Assembly: GCF_028649455.1 (NCBI RefSeq)
Contig: NZ_JAQSIO010000008.1
Span: 1 to 64,000, forward strand
Direction: 5' to 3'
From: Curvibacter microcysteis
GTDB lineage: Bacteria > Pseudomonadota > Gammaproteobacteria > Burkholderiales > Burkholderiaceae_C
DNA length: 64,000 nucleotides
Position numbers and translations under genes: made by a program. The notes under the pieces are model-generated. The model was given only the letters and a program-made list of their open reading frames with translations, was not told the origin of the DNA and searched no databases. Below are positions 34,949 through 43,875 of this stretch, piece after piece (positions within the stretch are counted from its first letter, which is position 1; every line of letters begins with the position of its first letter).

Positions 34949-36268
34949 GTGGCAACTAGCGCAGCACAAATGGCAAAGACTGGGAAGTTCGGCGATCTGC
35001 GCCGGCGCCTGGTGTTTCTGTTGCTCGCGCTCGTGGTGTATCGCATTGGCGCCCACATCCCTGTGCCGGGCATTGACCCGGCGCAACTCCAGCAGCTCTT
35101 CAAGGGCCAGCAGGGTGGGATTCTGAATCTGTTCAACATGTTCTCCGGTGGAGCACTGTCCAGATTCACGGTGTTCGCACTGGGCATCATGCCGTACATC
35201 TCGGCGTCGATCATCATGCAACTTCTGTCTTACGTCCTTCCTGCCATGGAGCAGCTCAAGAAGGAAGGTGAGGCAGGTCGTCGCAAGATCACCCAATACA
35301 CCCGTTATGGGACACTGGGTCTGGCGCTTTTTCAGTCCCTCGGCATTGCCGTGGCACTGGAAGGCACCGCAGGTCTGGTCATCGCTCCCGGTTTTGGCTT
35401 CCGCCTGACCGCTGTGGTGAGTCTGACGGCAGGGACCATGTTCCTGATGTGGCTGGGTGAACAGATCACTGAGCGCGGTTTGGGTAACGGCATCTCGATC
35501 CTGATTTTTGCAGGTATCGCAGCAGGTCTTCCGAATTCCATCGGCGGCTTGTTGGAGCTGGTCAGCACGGGTGCGATGAGCATTCTGGCCGCCCTGTTCA
35601 TTGTGACTGTGGTGATTTTGGTGACCTACTTCGTCGTTTTCGTCGAACGTGGTCAGCGGAAGATCCTAGTCAACTATGCCCGGCGTCAAGTTGGCAACAA
35701 GGTTTATGGGGGCCAGTCTTCCCATCTGCCCTTGAAGCTCAACATGGCTGGTGTGGTGCCGCCGATCTTTGCTTCGTCGATCATCCTGTTGCCGGCAACG
35801 GTGGTGGGTTGGTTCAGCACCGGTGAATCGATGCGTTGGTTGAAGGACATTGCAGGTGCGTTGACCCCGGGTCAGCCCATCTACGTCATGTTCTACGCCG
35901 CCGCGATCGTATTTTTCTGCTTCTTCTATACGGCGCTGGTTTTCAACAGCCGTGAGACAGCAGATAACTTGAAGAAGAGTGGGGCTTTCGTCCCTGGAAT
36001 TCGGCCTGGTGACCAGACCGCACGCTACATCGATAAGATTCTCGTGCGCCTGACCTTGGCTGGTGCGGCTTACATCACGTTTGTGTGTTTGCTGCCTGAG
36101 TTCCTGATCCTGAAGTACAACGTTCCGTTTTACTTTGGGGGTACTTCCCTGTTGATCATCGTGGTGGTGACCATGGACTTCATGGCCCAGGTTCAAAACT
36201 ACATGATGTCGCAGCAGTACGAGTCACTCCTTAAGAAGGCTAACTTCAAGACATCGCCGGGTGCTTGA
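34949..36268 (+). CDS. secY: preprotein translocase channel SecY
   Basis: A 439-residue channel subunit of the Sec translocon with ten membrane spans. Conserved parts include [17 protein letters not shown], the plug region [20 protein letters not shown] and the cytoplasmic loop [15 protein letters not shown]. The start is a GTG (34949), giving [15 protein letters not shown], the normal betaproteobacterial form. An internal ATG at 34970 is possible but less likely. Confidence 0.97.
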   Translation: MATSAAQMAKTGKFGDLRRRLVFLLLALVVYRIGAHIPVPGIDPAQLQQLFKGQQGGILNLFNMFSGGALSRFTVFALGIMPYISASIIMQLLSYVLPAMEQLKKEGEAGRRKITQYTRYGTLGLALFQSLGIAVALEGTAGLVIAPGFGFRLTAVVSLTAGTMFLMWLGEQITERGLGNGISILIFAGIAAGLPNSIGGLLELVSTGAMSILAALFIVTVVILVTYFVVFVERGQRKILVNYARRQVGNKVYGGQSSHLPLKLNMAGVVPPIFASSIILLPATVVGWFSTGESMRWLKDIAGALTPGQPIYVMFYAAAIVFFCFFYTALVFNSRETADNLKKSGAFVPGIRPGDQTARYIDKILVRLTLAGAAYITFVCLLPEFLILKYNVPFYFGGTSLLIIVVVTMDFMAQVQNYMMSQQYESLLKKANFKTSPGA

Positions 36269-36286
36269 TTTGACAGGACCTGGCCA

Positions 36287-36309
36287 CCTTGCCCAGATGA
36301 TGGGCAAGG
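36287..36309 (+). other. perfect hairpin in the secY-rpmJ gap
   Basis: CCTTGCCCA (36287-36295) and TGGGCAAGG (36301-36309) form a 9-bp stem with loop GATGA, 18 bases after the secY stop. There is no T-run. The gap (36269-36423) holds no infA gene. The hairpin may mark transcript processing or partial termination between the spc and alpha parts. Confidence 0.6.
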
Positions 36310-36423
36310 CGATCAGAACCCCGCCAGGTCACTGTTGAGTTCACGCCCTGCGATCTGTCTCGGGCACGTATTGTTTTCCGCGCCAAGTGATGGTTGCGGT
36401 TTGAAGAGTTTTAGGAGAATGAA

Positions 36424-36537
36424 ATGAGAGTTTCGGCTTCGGTCAAGAAAATTTGCCGCAACTGCAAAATCATCCGCCGCAAGGGCGTGGTGCGTGTGAT
36501 CTGCACAGATGCACGTCACAAGCAGCGCCAAGGTTGA
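36424..36537 (+). CDS. rpmJ: 50S ribosomal protein L36
   Basis: A 37-residue L36 ([20 protein letters not shown] start). Cys11, Cys14, Cys27 and His32 form the C-x2-C-x12-C-x4-H zinc site, so this is the zinc-binding type. TTTAGGAGAATGAA upstream supplies the ribosome site. It lies between secY and rpsM as expected. Confidence 0.97.
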   Translation: MRVSASVKKICRNCKIIRRKGVVRVICTDARHKQRQG

Positions 36538-36563
36538 TTTAGACAAGTTATAGAGGACGCACC

Positions 36564-36929
36564 ATGGCACGTATTGCTGGGATTAACATTCCTCCGCACA
36601 AGCATGCGGAAATCGGTCTGACCGCCATCTTTGGCATCGGTCGCACCCGCGCTCGCAAGATTTGCGAAGCAACCGGTATCGCTTACACCAAGAAGATCAA
36701 AGATCTGACGGACGGCGATCTGGAAAAAATTCGCGAACAAATCGAGCAGTTCACCATTGAAGGTGACCTGCGTCGCGAAACGACGATGAACATCAAGCGC
36801 TTGATGGACATCGGTTGCTACCGTGGCTTCCGTCACCGCCGTGGCCTGCCGATGCGTGGTCAACGTACCCGCACCAATGCCCGTACTCGCAAGGGTCCGC
36901 GTAAGGCAGCAGCCGCTCTGAAGAAATAA
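36564..36929 (+). CDS. rpsM: 30S ribosomal protein S13
   Basis: A 121-residue S13 ([19 protein letters not shown]) with the helix-hairpin-helix region and the basic tail [18 protein letters not shown]. It contacts P-site tRNA and bridges to the 50S subunit. It is the first 30S gene of the alpha operon. Confidence 0.98.
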   Translation: MARIAGINIPPHKHAEIGLTAIFGIGRTRARKICEATGIAYTKKIKDLTDGDLEKIREQIEQFTIEGDLRRETTMNIKRLMDIGCYRGFRHRRGLPMRGQRTRTNARTRKGPRKAAAALKK

Positions 36930-36942
36930 TTGAGAGATCAAT

Positions 36943-37347
36943 ATGGCAAAAGCACCCGCCAATAACGCAGCACAACGCGTGCGCAAGAAGGTCCGCAAGA
37001 ACGTTTCGGACGGTATTGCTCACGTTCACGCATCGTTCAACAACACGATCATCACCATCACGGACCGTCAGGGCAACGCCCTGTCCTGGGCTTCGTCGGG
37101 TGGTCAAGGCTTCAAGGGCTCCCGCAAGTCCACGCCCTTTGCGGCCCAGGTCGCGTCGGAAGTGGCTGGTCGCGCTGCCATTGAGCAAGGCATCAAGAAC
37201 CTGGACGTCGAGATCAAGGGCCCCGGTCCTGGTCGCGAGTCTTCCGTTCGTGCACTGGGTGCCCTGGGCATCCGCATCACGTCCATCTCTGATGTGACGC
37301 CGGTGCCGCACAACGGCTGCCGCCCGCAAAAGCGTCGTCGTATCTGA
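36943..37347 (+). CDS. rpsK: 30S ribosomal protein S11
   Basis: A 134-residue S11 with [21 protein letters not shown] and the conserved end [17 protein letters not shown], including the Asn-Gly deamidation/isoaspartate site. It is 13 bases after rpsM. Confidence 0.98.
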   Translation: MAKAPANNAAQRVRKKVRKNVSDGIAHVHASFNNTIITITDRQGNALSWASSGGQGFKGSRKSTPFAAQVASEVAGRAAIEQGIKNLDVEIKGPGPGRESSVRALGALGIRITSISDVTPVPHNGCRPQKRRRI

Positions 37348-37362
37348 TTTTGTAAGCCCACC

Positions 37363-37385
37363 GCCATCGGCTGCGCGCCGATGGC
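37363..37385 (+). other. hairpin between rpsK and rpsD
   Basis: GCCATCGG (37363-37370) and CCGATGGC (37378-37385) form a perfect 8-bp stem with a 7-base loop, 15 bases after the rpsK stop and 43 before rpsD. There is no T-run. It may be a transcript processing or pausing element. Confidence 0.55.
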
Positions 37386-37428
37386 TCCCGCACGTTTCGT
37401 GTGGAAGATGACATAAAAGGAAGCTCAA

Positions 37429-38052
37429 GTGGCACGTTACCTCGGCCCCAAGGCCAAACTCTCCCGCCGTGAAGGCACCGACCTGTTCCTGAAGAGCGCT
37501 CGCCGTTCGATCGCGGACAAGGCCAAGTTTGATTCCAAGCCCGGTCAGCACGGCCGCACCTCCGGTGCCCGTACCTCTGACTTCGGTCTGCAACTGCGTG
37601 AAAAGCAGAAGGTCAAGCGCATGTACGGCGTGCTGGAAAAGCAATTCCGCCGTTACTTCGAAGAAGCTGATCGCCGCCGTGGCAACACCGGCGCCAACCT
37701 GCTGTTCATCCTCGAGTCCCGCCTGGACAACGTGGTGTACCGCATGGGCTTCGGTTCGACCCGCGCTGAAGCACGTCAGCTGGTTTCGCACAAGGCCATC
37801 ACCGTCAACGGTCAATCGGTCAACATCCCGTCTTACCTGGTCAAGGCCGGTGACGTGATCGCTGTTCGCGAAAAGTCCAAGAAGCAAGGCCGTGTGGCTG
37901 AAGCTCTGCAATTGGCTCAACAAGTCGGCATCCCGGCTTGGGTTGAAGTCAATGCGGACAAGGTCGAAGGCACTTTCAAGAAGTCGCCCGACCGTGATGA
38001 ATTCGGTGCAGACATCAACGAATCGCTGATCGTTGAACTGTATTCGCGTTAA
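37429..38052 (+). CDS. rpsD: 30S ribosomal protein S4
   Basis: A 207-residue S4 starting at GTG 37429 behind AAAGGAAG. The sequence opens [19 protein letters not shown] and carries the S4 RNA-binding domain ([15 protein letters not shown], with [17 protein letters not shown]). S4 nucleates 30S assembly and in E. coli represses the alpha operon. Confidence 0.98.
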   Translation: MARYLGPKAKLSRREGTDLFLKSARRSIADKAKFDSKPGQHGRTSGARTSDFGLQLREKQKVKRMYGVLEKQFRRYFEEADRRRGNTGANLLFILESRLDNVVYRMGFGSTRAEARQLVSHKAITVNGQSVNIPSYLVKAGDVIAVREKSKKQGRVAEALQLAQQVGIPAWVEVNADKVEGTFKKSPDRDEFGADINESLIVELYSR

Positions 38053-38075
38053 TCATCCGTTCAATTGAAATCGTT

Positions 38076-38103
38076 CCTATACCGCGGGGCACCGCGGTAT
38101 AGG
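38076..38103 (+). other. strong 12-bp hairpin between rpsD and rpoA
   Basis: CCTATACCGCGG (38076-38087) pairs perfectly with CCGCGGTATAGG (38092-38103) around the loop GGCA. It sits in the middle of the 105-base gap, 54 bases before the rpoA start. There is no T-run. It would be very stable in RNA, so it may stop exonucleases, attract RNase III or tune rpoA output. Confidence 0.7.
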
Positions 38104-38157
38104 TGCTTCACCAGCCTTACCGGTGTAACGAGCCGGGGGTATTGAGAGGAAGTCTGA

Positions 38158-39147
38158 ATGCAAACCAATTTGCTGAAACCCAAAGCAATTACCGTGGAAC
38201 AGCTTGGCAACAACCGCGCCAAGGTCGCTCTGGAACCGTTTGAACGCGGCTACGGGCACACGCTGGGCAACGCCATTCGGCGCGTCCTGCTCTCTTCCAT
38301 GGTGGGGTACGCAGCGACTGAAGTCACGATCGCCGGTGTTCTGCATGAGTACTCGTCGATCGACGGTGTTCAGGAAGACGTCGTCAACATCCTTCTGAAC
38401 CTGAAGGGCGTTGTGTTCAAGTTGCACAACCGTGACGAAGTGACCCTGAGCCTGCGCAAAGATGGCGAAGGCGTGGTGACGGCTGGTGACATCCAAACCC
38501 CGCACGATGTCGAGATCATCAACCCCGAACACGTGATCGCCACGTTGTCGGCTGGTGGCAAGCTGGACATGCAGATCAAGGTGGAAAAGGGCCGTGGCTA
38601 TGTGCCGGGCAACATCCGTCGTTTTGCCGATGAGTCGACCAAGTCGATTGGCCGCATTGTTCTCGATGCATCGTTCTCCCCGGTTCGTCGCGTGAGCTAC
38701 ACCGTGGAAAGCGCTCGTGTTGAACAGCGCACCGACCTTGACAAGCTGGTCGTTGAAATCGAAACCAACGGTGCCATCACCGCTGAAGACGCTGTGCGCG
38801 CTTCGGCCAAGATCCTGGTGGAACAGCTGGCGGTGTTCGCTCAGCTCGAAGGCGGCGAACTCGCTGCATTCGACCAACCGGCTCCTCGTGGTGGTGCGTC
38901 GTTCGACCCGATCCTGCTGCGTCCGGTGGACGAGCTGGAACTCACGGTGCGTTCGGCCAACTGCCTGAAGGCCGAGAACATCTACTACATCGGCGATCTG
39001 ATTCAGCGCACCGAAAACGAGTTGCTCAAGACCCCGAACCTGGGTCGCAAGTCGCTCAACGAAATCAAGGAAGTCTTGGCTTCGCGCGGTTTGACCTTGG
39101 GCATGAAGCTCGAAAGCTGGCCGCCCGCCGGCTTGGACAAGCGTTAA
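38158..39147 (+). CDS. rpoA: RNA polymerase alpha subunit
   Basis: A 329-residue alpha subunit. The N-terminal assembly domain contains [21 protein letters not shown]. The C-terminal DNA- and activator-binding domain contains [18 protein letters not shown] and [13 protein letters not shown]. Length equals E. coli alpha. It is preceded by a stable hairpin and followed by rplQ. Confidence 0.98.
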   Translation: MQTNLLKPKAITVEQLGNNRAKVALEPFERGYGHTLGNAIRRVLLSSMVGYAATEVTIAGVLHEYSSIDGVQEDVVNILLNLKGVVFKLHNRDEVTLSLRKDGEGVVTAGDIQTPHDVEIINPEHVIATLSAGGKLDMQIKVEKGRGYVPGNIRRFADESTKSIGRIVLDASFSPVRRVSYTVESARVEQRTDLDKLVVEIETNGAITAEDAVRASAKILVEQLAVFAQLEGGELAAFDQPAPRGGASFDPILLRPVDELELTVRSANCLKAENIYYIGDLIQRTENELLKTPNLGRKSLNEIKEVLASRGLTLGMKLESWPPAGLDKR

Positions 39148-39188
39148 GTTATAATTTTGGGCTTCGCTCTTTTTGGGCGAACAACCCA

Positions 39189-39213
39189 GCTGCCCGGCTC
39201 ACGCCAGGGCAGC
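39189..39213 (+). other. stem-loop in the rpoA-rplQ gap
   Basis: GCTGCCC (39189-39195) pairs with GGGCAGC (39207-39213) around an 11-base loop. The 126-base gap also holds a TATAAT (39150-39155) with no matching -35, so no promoter is claimed. The hairpin is moderate and its role is unknown. Confidence 0.4.
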
Positions 39214-39273
39214 AAGTGCAACGGCCAGTACCTGATCCGGCTGGCTGTTTTTAAATAAAGAAAGGAAAGCACT

Positions 39274-39672
39274 ATGCGTCACGGACACGGCCTTCGTAAA
39301 CTCAACCGCACCAGCTCGCACCGCCTGGCGATGCTGCAAAACATGATGAACTCGCTCATCGAGCACGAAGTCATCAAGACCACCGTCCCCAAGGCCAAGG
39401 AACTGCGCCGCGTGGTCGAGCCCATGATCACCCTGGCCAAGGTTGACACTGTGGCCAACCGCCGTCTGGCATTCGACCGCCTGCGCGACCGCGACAGCGT
39501 CACCAAGCTGTTCACCGACCTGGGCCCGCGTTTCAACGCCCGTCCTGGTGGCTACACCCGCATCTTGAAGATGGGTTACCGTGTTGGCGATAACGCCCCC
39601 ATGGCCCTGGTTGAGCTGGTTCAGCGCGCTGAAGAAAATAATTCCGCTGAAGCCGGTCAAGCTGCTGAATAA
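39274..39672 (+). CDS. rplQ: 50S ribosomal protein L17
   Basis: A 132-residue L17 ([20 protein letters not shown]), the last gene of the alpha operon. It has the conserved block [35 protein letters not shown] precedes the ATG. Confidence 0.98.
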   Translation: MRHGHGLRKLNRTSSHRLAMLQNMMNSLIEHEVIKTTVPKAKELRRVVEPMITLAKVDTVANRRLAFDRLRDRDSVTKLFTDLGPRFNARPGGYTRILKMGYRVGDNAPMALVELVQRAEENNSAEAGQAAE

Positions 39673-39693
39673 GCGCTTATACTACTAGCTTAC

Positions 39694-39770
<77 letters not shown>

Positions 39771-39796
39771 AATACAAGCGGTTGCCCGCTGGTTTC

Positions 39797-39822
39797 AAAA
39801 AGCCCACTTCGGTGGGCTTTTT
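39797..39822 (+). terminator. rho-independent terminator after tRNA-fMet
   Basis: GCCCAC (39802-39807) and GTGGGC (39812-39817) close a TTCG loop. The stem is flanked by five A and five T, then GTTTTT, and extends through the A/T flanks. It ends the ribosomal/tRNA transcript and may also act on the opposite strand for allA. Confidence 0.93.
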
Positions 39823-39879
39823 GTTTTTGAGCTCGGGTTTTCTTTGAGGCGGTTTGATGCGCCTCTGGTGCTCTAGCGC

Positions 39880-40422
39880 TCAAGCTGCGTTGGGGTCTTG
39901 AACCTGCAGGGGGGCCGCCAGCCAAGTGACATCACAGTCCACTGGGGCTCCCAGCGGCACATGCCGCTCCAGCACCACAAAAGCACCCGCCTGGACGGCC
40001 AGCAAGGCGTGGTGCCAGGTCCCCGGGTGCAGCACCACCCCTTGGCGGCCATTGGTGACAAAGGCCTGAACATCATCCGGCCCGGGCAAGGTATTGGCGG
40101 GGGCGACCACCACCACAAAGCGTTGTCCTTCCAGGGGGATGAAGCTCTGGCTGCCCAGCGCGTGGCGCTCCATCTCATGCACCATGATCGGAAAGTGACG
40201 GGCCTGGGCTTGGTAGATGGCCAAGCCTGCTTGGCCGCTGGCATGGCTCAAGGCCAGAGGGATGGCCAGGTCAAGCCGCCAGCAACTGCCATTGTTGATG
40301 GGCCGTGCGGCGGTGGGCGCATCGCTGCTGTCAAAGCCTTCCAGCACCGTGCCATAAGGCGCGAAGGCGGAAGGGGTCAGGGGCCGCAGAAGAAGCTGGG
40401 CGGGGGTGTCAAGGGCGATCAT
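39880..40422 (-). CDS. allA: ureidoglycolate lyase
   Basis: A 180-residue cupin-like enzyme that splits ureidoglycolate into glyoxylate and urea, the last step of allantoin/purine breakdown. Family blocks LTPSAFAPYGTVLEG, RHALGSQSFIPLEGQRFVVVVA and VVLHPGTWHHALLAV are present. ATG 40422 is chosen; the frame above it extends 90 bases without family match. It is the third gene behind the peptidase and PHA-region genes, 55 bases downstream. No other purine catabolic genes are in the window. Confidence 0.88.
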   Translation of the reverse strand: MIALDTPAQLLLRPLTPSAFAPYGTVLEGFDSSDAPTAARPINNGSCWRLDLAIPLALSHASGQAGLAIYQAQARHFPIMVHEMERHALGSQSFIPLEGQRFVVVVAPANTLPGPDDVQAFVTNGRQGVVLHPGTWHHALLAVQAGAFVVLERHVPLGAPVDCDVTWLAAPLQVQDPNAA

Positions 40423-40477
40423 GGCCTGCCAGCAAGCAGGAGCCGTGCCGCGCCTCTGGCGCCAGGCCTTCCCGGTC

Positions 40478-40813
40478 TCAGCCTGCCGGGGTATCCGATG
40501 CCTCTGCTGCACCGCCCGGGGCTTGTGCAGCGATCAACTCATCGAGCTGACGTGTGATTTCAGCTTCAATTTGGCTTTGAAATGAACCCAGCAAAAAGCC
40601 CAGCTTGGCGTTGAGCTCGAAGGCCTCGCTGTCGACCTGCAAGGTGCCGCTCGCCCCGGTGCGGGAGAACTGCAGCAGGTCTTGCGCGTCCCCTTCTTCG
40701 TAAGTGCATTGCATGTCGAGCTTGCGTTCGGCCTTGTCGGCCCAGCTGCGGGCCACTTCGCGCGCAGCGACCAGTCCCAGGTGATGAAGGCGGTGAATAT
40801 GAATGTCGGGCAA
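40478..40813 (-). CDS. polyhydroxyalkanoic acid system protein (PHA granule-region family)
   Basis: A 111-residue protein of the PHA_gran_rgn/TIGR02610 family, found near PHA synthesis genes in many Burkholderiales. It contains the start MPDIHIHRLHHLGLVAAREVA and the later block LGFLLGSFQSQIEAEI. Its biochemical role is unknown. It begins 2 bases after the peptidase gene stop, so the two share a transcript. Confidence 0.85.
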   Translation of the reverse strand: MPDIHIHRLHHLGLVAAREVARSWADKAERKLDMQCTYEEGDAQDLLQFSRTGASGTLQVDSEAFELNAKLGFLLGSFQSQIEAEITRQLDELIAAQAPGGAAEASDTPAG

Positions 40814-40815
40814 GG

Positions 40816-42039
40816 TCAGTCTCCGGGAGCGGCTCGATAGGGGGTGGGCAGGGCCTGGCGCCGTTGTTCGGCAGTCAGGGGCGCCAATTGGCGGACTGCA
40901 TCATAAAACGCGGGCCAGGGCTGGGCGTGTTTTTGGCGCACTTGCTCAAATAAGCGCTCGAATGCGGGGACCAGCGCGTCATAGGCGGCCTGTGTCCCGA
41001 AGCTGGCGTTGTTGGCCTGGGCCACCCACAGGTCATAGCCCGAGCGCTGGTCTGGCTGGAGTCCCCATTGCGAGCGCAGTTCGGCATAGCGGGTGCGGAA
41101 AAGGGCCATGGTCTCGGACTTGCGGGACAAGGCCTCTTGCGCTTGCTCGGGTGTACCGGTCCAGTGGCGAGGCGGCGTGGTGTCGGTCTGCTCGCTGGAG
41201 GGGCCAGGGGGGCGCTGCTCGACCTGGGCTGGTGGCCTCGGCGCGCGGTAAATGTCCAGCAGGGCCTTGCGCGTCTCGCGCACCAGTTGGCGGAACTCGC
41301 GTCGCTGGCGGTCGGATCGCGCGTAGGCCTCGCGGGCCGAGGGGCTGGCTTGCTCGTTCAACCACTGGCGCACCCCCAGTTGCTCGACGGCAGTGGCGAA
41401 GGATTCGTTGAAGGTGGTGTCATCGTGCACATAGACCACTTGGTGGGCCAGCTCGTGGAAGATGAGCCGGGCCAACTCACCCTCCGGGTAGCCGATGAAG
41501 GTGTTGAGCAAGGGGTCGCCGCCCAGCCAATTGAGCCAGCCCAGGGTGGAGTAGGTTGGCACACCGTAAACCAGCGTCTCCAAGCCTTGCGCTTGCAAGG
41601 TCTGACCCATGGCTTGGGCTTCGGCCGGGTCGTAGTAGCCCCGGTAGCCAATGCAGCCAGTGACTGGGAAACACCAGGTGCGCAGCGTCAGCGACAAGGG
41701 CTCGGCGGCCGTCACGTTCCAGACGGCCGCTGGGCGCTTCAGGTCGGCATAGCGTTGGTAGCTGGCGTTGTCGGGCAAGCCCAGGGCTTGCACCGCGTAG
41801 CGGCGCAAATGGACGGCCGAGCGCAGTTGGGTTTGCAGGGGGGCAGGGGTCTGCGGGTCGGCCAGCCAGTCGTCAATGGGGCGGGCGGCTTGCATCAGCT
41901 TCAAGTGGCCACTGACCGATTGCCAGTAGTAGCCGAACTGGGCGCAGCCACTCAGACCCAGCAGCGCGAGGACCAACAAGCACGCAGCCAAGCCACGGCG
42001 CAGGGGGAAGACACGGGAAGGCAAGCAGGGCAGGCGCAT
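40816..42039 (-). CDS. putative zinc aminopeptidase lipoprotein
   Basis: A 407-residue protein of the PF10023 putative aminopeptidase family. The N-terminus is a lipoprotein leader (LACLLVLALLGLSGC, lipobox LSGC, Cys at about residue 32). The zinc motif HELAHQ (HExxH) lies in ARLIFHELAHQVVYV, with the downstream acidic FNESFATAVEQLG segment. It is likely anchored in the envelope and faces the periplasm. The natural substrate is unknown. Confidence 0.88.
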   Translation of the reverse strand: MRLPCLPSRVFPLRRGLAACLLVLALLGLSGCAQFGYYWQSVSGHLKLMQAARPIDDWLADPQTPAPLQTQLRSAVHLRRYAVQALGLPDNASYQRYADLKRPAAVWNVTAAEPLSLTLRTWCFPVTGCIGYRGYYDPAEAQAMGQTLQAQGLETLVYGVPTYSTLGWLNWLGGDPLLNTFIGYPEGELARLIFHELAHQVVYVHDDTTFNESFATAVEQLGVRQWLNEQASPSAREAYARSDRQRREFRQLVRETRKALLDIYRAPRPPAQVEQRPPGPSSEQTDTTPPRHWTGTPEQAQEALSRKSETMALFRTRYAELRSQWGLQPDQRSGYDLWVAQANNASFGTQAAYDALVPAFERLFEQVRQKHAQPWPAFYDAVRQLAPLTAEQRRQALPTPYRAAPGD

Positions 42040-42084
42040 GGCCTAACGATAACCCGGCCGGGCCTGCTGTGGCACCTGCAGGGA

Positions 42085-42119
42085 TGGAGCCCCCGCGCCG
42101 CGCGGGCGGCGGGGCTCCA
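42085..42119 (-). other. GC-rich hairpin upstream of the peptidase and after the CsgG-like gene
   Basis: TGGAGCCCC (42085-42093) and GGGGCTCCA (42111-42119) pair perfectly around a GC-rich loop in the 87-base gap. It lies just past the stop of the CsgG-like gene (42127), so it may end or protect that transcript. The T-run is missing. Confidence 0.45.
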
Positions 42120-42126
42120 GCGGGCC

Positions 42127-43170
42127 TTATTTGGCCAGTTCAGCCTTGGTGGCTTCGTCCAGTTCGCCGGTGGCCGGCAATTGGCGCGACTTCTGGAACT
42201 TGGTCAATTCGCCCTTGGTGCGCGCGCCCATGGAGCCATCGGGCTTGCCCACGTTGAAGCCAAGCGCATTGAGCTTTTGCTGAGCCGCCTGCACGGTCAT
42301 GCCAGCGCCCGCGGCAGGGGCTGCGGCAGCGCGCGGTGCATTGGGGTTGACGCCGCCGTCCACGTTGAGTCGGCCGCCGGTGCCCAGGCCACCCTTGACG
42401 GTTTGGGCCTTGTAGTTTTGCACCGCCTTCACGATGTTGGCATACGAGTCCAGGAAGGCGGCCACGATGACCTTGCCTTCGGCTGTGTTCGTGTAGCCGC
42501 CACCCATGGCGCCGAAGCCGGCGCCGAGCATGCCGCCGAAGGCCCCGAAGTCCATGTTGCGCGCGCTGCCTTCAGCCGCGGCAATTTGCACGCTGGAGCG
42601 GTTGTCGTCCAAGGTCAGCAAGGTGCTGGCTTCCTTGGCGCTCATGTTGCCACCCACCAGGGCACCGACCGGGCCCAACAGGCCACCCACCATGGCGCCG
42701 GCGCCACCGGCGTTGTTGTTGGAGAACGTGATCGAGGGCGTCAGCGAGTAGTCGGCCGACACCATCTGGCCCTTGCCGAAATTGGAGTTGTTGCGCAGCT
42801 CACCCGACTGGGCCAGGGCTCGCTCTTGCATCATGTTGTTCATGGCGCGGCCGCGGTCCACCACGACAAAGCAGTTCGACTGCTGGATCAGGAGCTTCAA
42901 CACCGGGGTGGTCGGACCCAGGTGACGTTGCTGGGTCAGCATCACATACCAAGGTGCGTTGGTGTCTTCCACGATGGCGATCGTGCCCAGGGTCTCTTCG
43001 CAGCGCGGCAGCTTGCTGTTGGCGCCCTGGCTGTTGGCACCACCGGCCGAGCCGGTGGCTTCGGTCTTGGCCTGGGCCGAGCCGGTGTCCATGGTGGCAC
43101 AGCCCGACAGGGCGGCGAGGGTCGCGGCCAGGGCCAGCAGGGTCAGGGAAGATGGGTGAGTTTTTGCCAT
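42127..43170 (-). CDS. CsgG/HfaB-like lipoprotein with C-terminal peptidoglycan-binding domain
   Basis: A 347-residue envelope protein. The lipoprotein leader has lipobox LSGC (Cys about 23). A CsgG-like middle domain follows (VLKLLIQQSNCFVVVDRG, then a Gly-rich hydrophobic stretch GAMVGGLLGPVGALVGG). The last 70 residues form a PG_binding_1 domain (VQAAQQKLNALGFNVGKPDG with ARTKGELTKFQK). ATG 43170 is used; the longer frame above lacks a ribosome site and family match. CsgG proteins form outer-membrane secretion pores for curli, but no curli genes are nearby, so a pore or anchor function is only suggested. Confidence 0.82.
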   Translation of the reverse strand: MAKTHPSSLTLLALAATLAALSGCATMDTGSAQAKTEATGSAGGANSQGANSKLPRCEETLGTIAIVEDTNAPWYVMLTQQRHLGPTTPVLKLLIQQSNCFVVVDRGRAMNNMMQERALAQSGELRNNSNFGKGQMVSADYSLTPSITFSNNNAGGAGAMVGGLLGPVGALVGGNMSAKEASTLLTLDDNRSSVQIAAAEGSARNMDFGAFGGMLGAGFGAMGGGYTNTAEGKVIVAAFLDSYANIVKAVQNYKAQTVKGGLGTGGRLNVDGGVNPNAPRAAAAPAAGAGMTVQAAQQKLNALGFNVGKPDGSMGARTKGELTKFQKSRQLPATGELDEATKAELAK

Positions 43171-43479
43171 GTTGTAACTTTGTTGATTGAACAGAGCGAC
43201 CCTCCTCAGGTCGCCGTTGGGCACGGGCGTCGGCTCCTCCTGAATCCCTGAGCCTGACCTGGGCGCTTTCTCACGGCACGACGGTCTCTTCATCGCGGTG
43301 GCGCGCACCAGTCCACGGGCCGCAAGCGGCCTGTACCCAACTTGTAAATGCTAACCCGAGCATTTACATATTCGCAAAGTTTTGTGGCATTTGTTGTGGT
43401 GGACGAAGCCAATCCGTCGGAAACCCACCACCCTACTTCCGCCGCTTTGGCGGGGCGTGGCCCCACTGGCGGGATGCAC
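43171..43479. promoter_or_regulatory. 309-base intergenic region with a perfect 26-bp inverted repeat
   Basis: No gene was found here. The main element is TGTAAATGC (43343-43351) and GCATTTACA (43360-43368), a perfect 9-bp inverted repeat with an 8-base spacer. It is AT-rich within GC-rich surroundings and lies 173 bases upstream of the CsgG-like start. A small GC hairpin (GGGGC 43452-43456, GCCCC 43460-43464) lies just past the end of the 2-aminobenzoate operon and could slow read-through. Confidence 0.5.
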
Positions 43480-43875
43480 TCAGTCGGGTCGAACCGCGGT
43501 GACTTCGATCTCCACCTGGGCCCGGGCCTCCACCAGCGCCGCCACCTGCACGCAACTCATGGCGGGGAAATGGCGGCCCATCACCTCACGGTAGACCGCG
43601 CCCAACTCGCGCAGACGGGCGTTGTACTCGTCGCGGTCCACGATGTACCAGGTCATGCGCACCATGTGCTCGGGGCTGGCCTGGCCCGCTTCCAGTACGG
43701 CACGCACGTTGAGCAGCGCCTGCCGGGTCTGGGCGATGAAGTCGTCGCTCTCAAACTGTTGGTCGGCGTTCCAACCGATCTGGCCGCCGACAAAAATCAT
43801 CGTGCCTCGGGCGGCCACGCCATTGGCATAGCCCTTGGGGGCGGCCCAGCCGGGCGGTTGCAGGTGCTCGATCAT
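43480..43875 (-). CDS. RidA-family (YjgF/YER057c/UK114) protein
   Basis: A 131-residue Rid-family protein. RidA proteins are trimers that hydrolyse reactive enamines/imines to ketones and ammonia. Conserved parts include FVGGQIGWNADQQFESDDFIAQ and VRMTWYIVDRDEYNARLRELG. It is the last gene of the six-gene operon, overlapping the CoA ligase gene by four bases. Its place there suggests a specific deamination step for an enamine intermediate of 2-aminobenzoate breakdown. This is an inference. Confidence 0.88.
   Translation of the reverse strand: MIEHLQPPGWAAPKGYANGVAARGTMIFVGGQIGWNADQQFESDDFIAQTRQALLNVRAVLEAGQASPEHMVRMTWYIVDRDEYNARLRELGAVYREVMGRHFPAMSCVQVAALVEARAQVEIEVTAVRPD

Noticed and set aside
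36269-36423. A short infA gene hidden in the secY-rpmJ gap
   Set aside because: The gap is 155 bases and no frame gives a start plus IF1-like sequence. IF1 needs about 72 codons.
39150-39155. Perfect TATAAT in the rpoA-rplQ gap as a promoter
   Set aside because: No acceptable -35 lies 15-19 bases upstream and there is no extended -10 TG, so it is not called.
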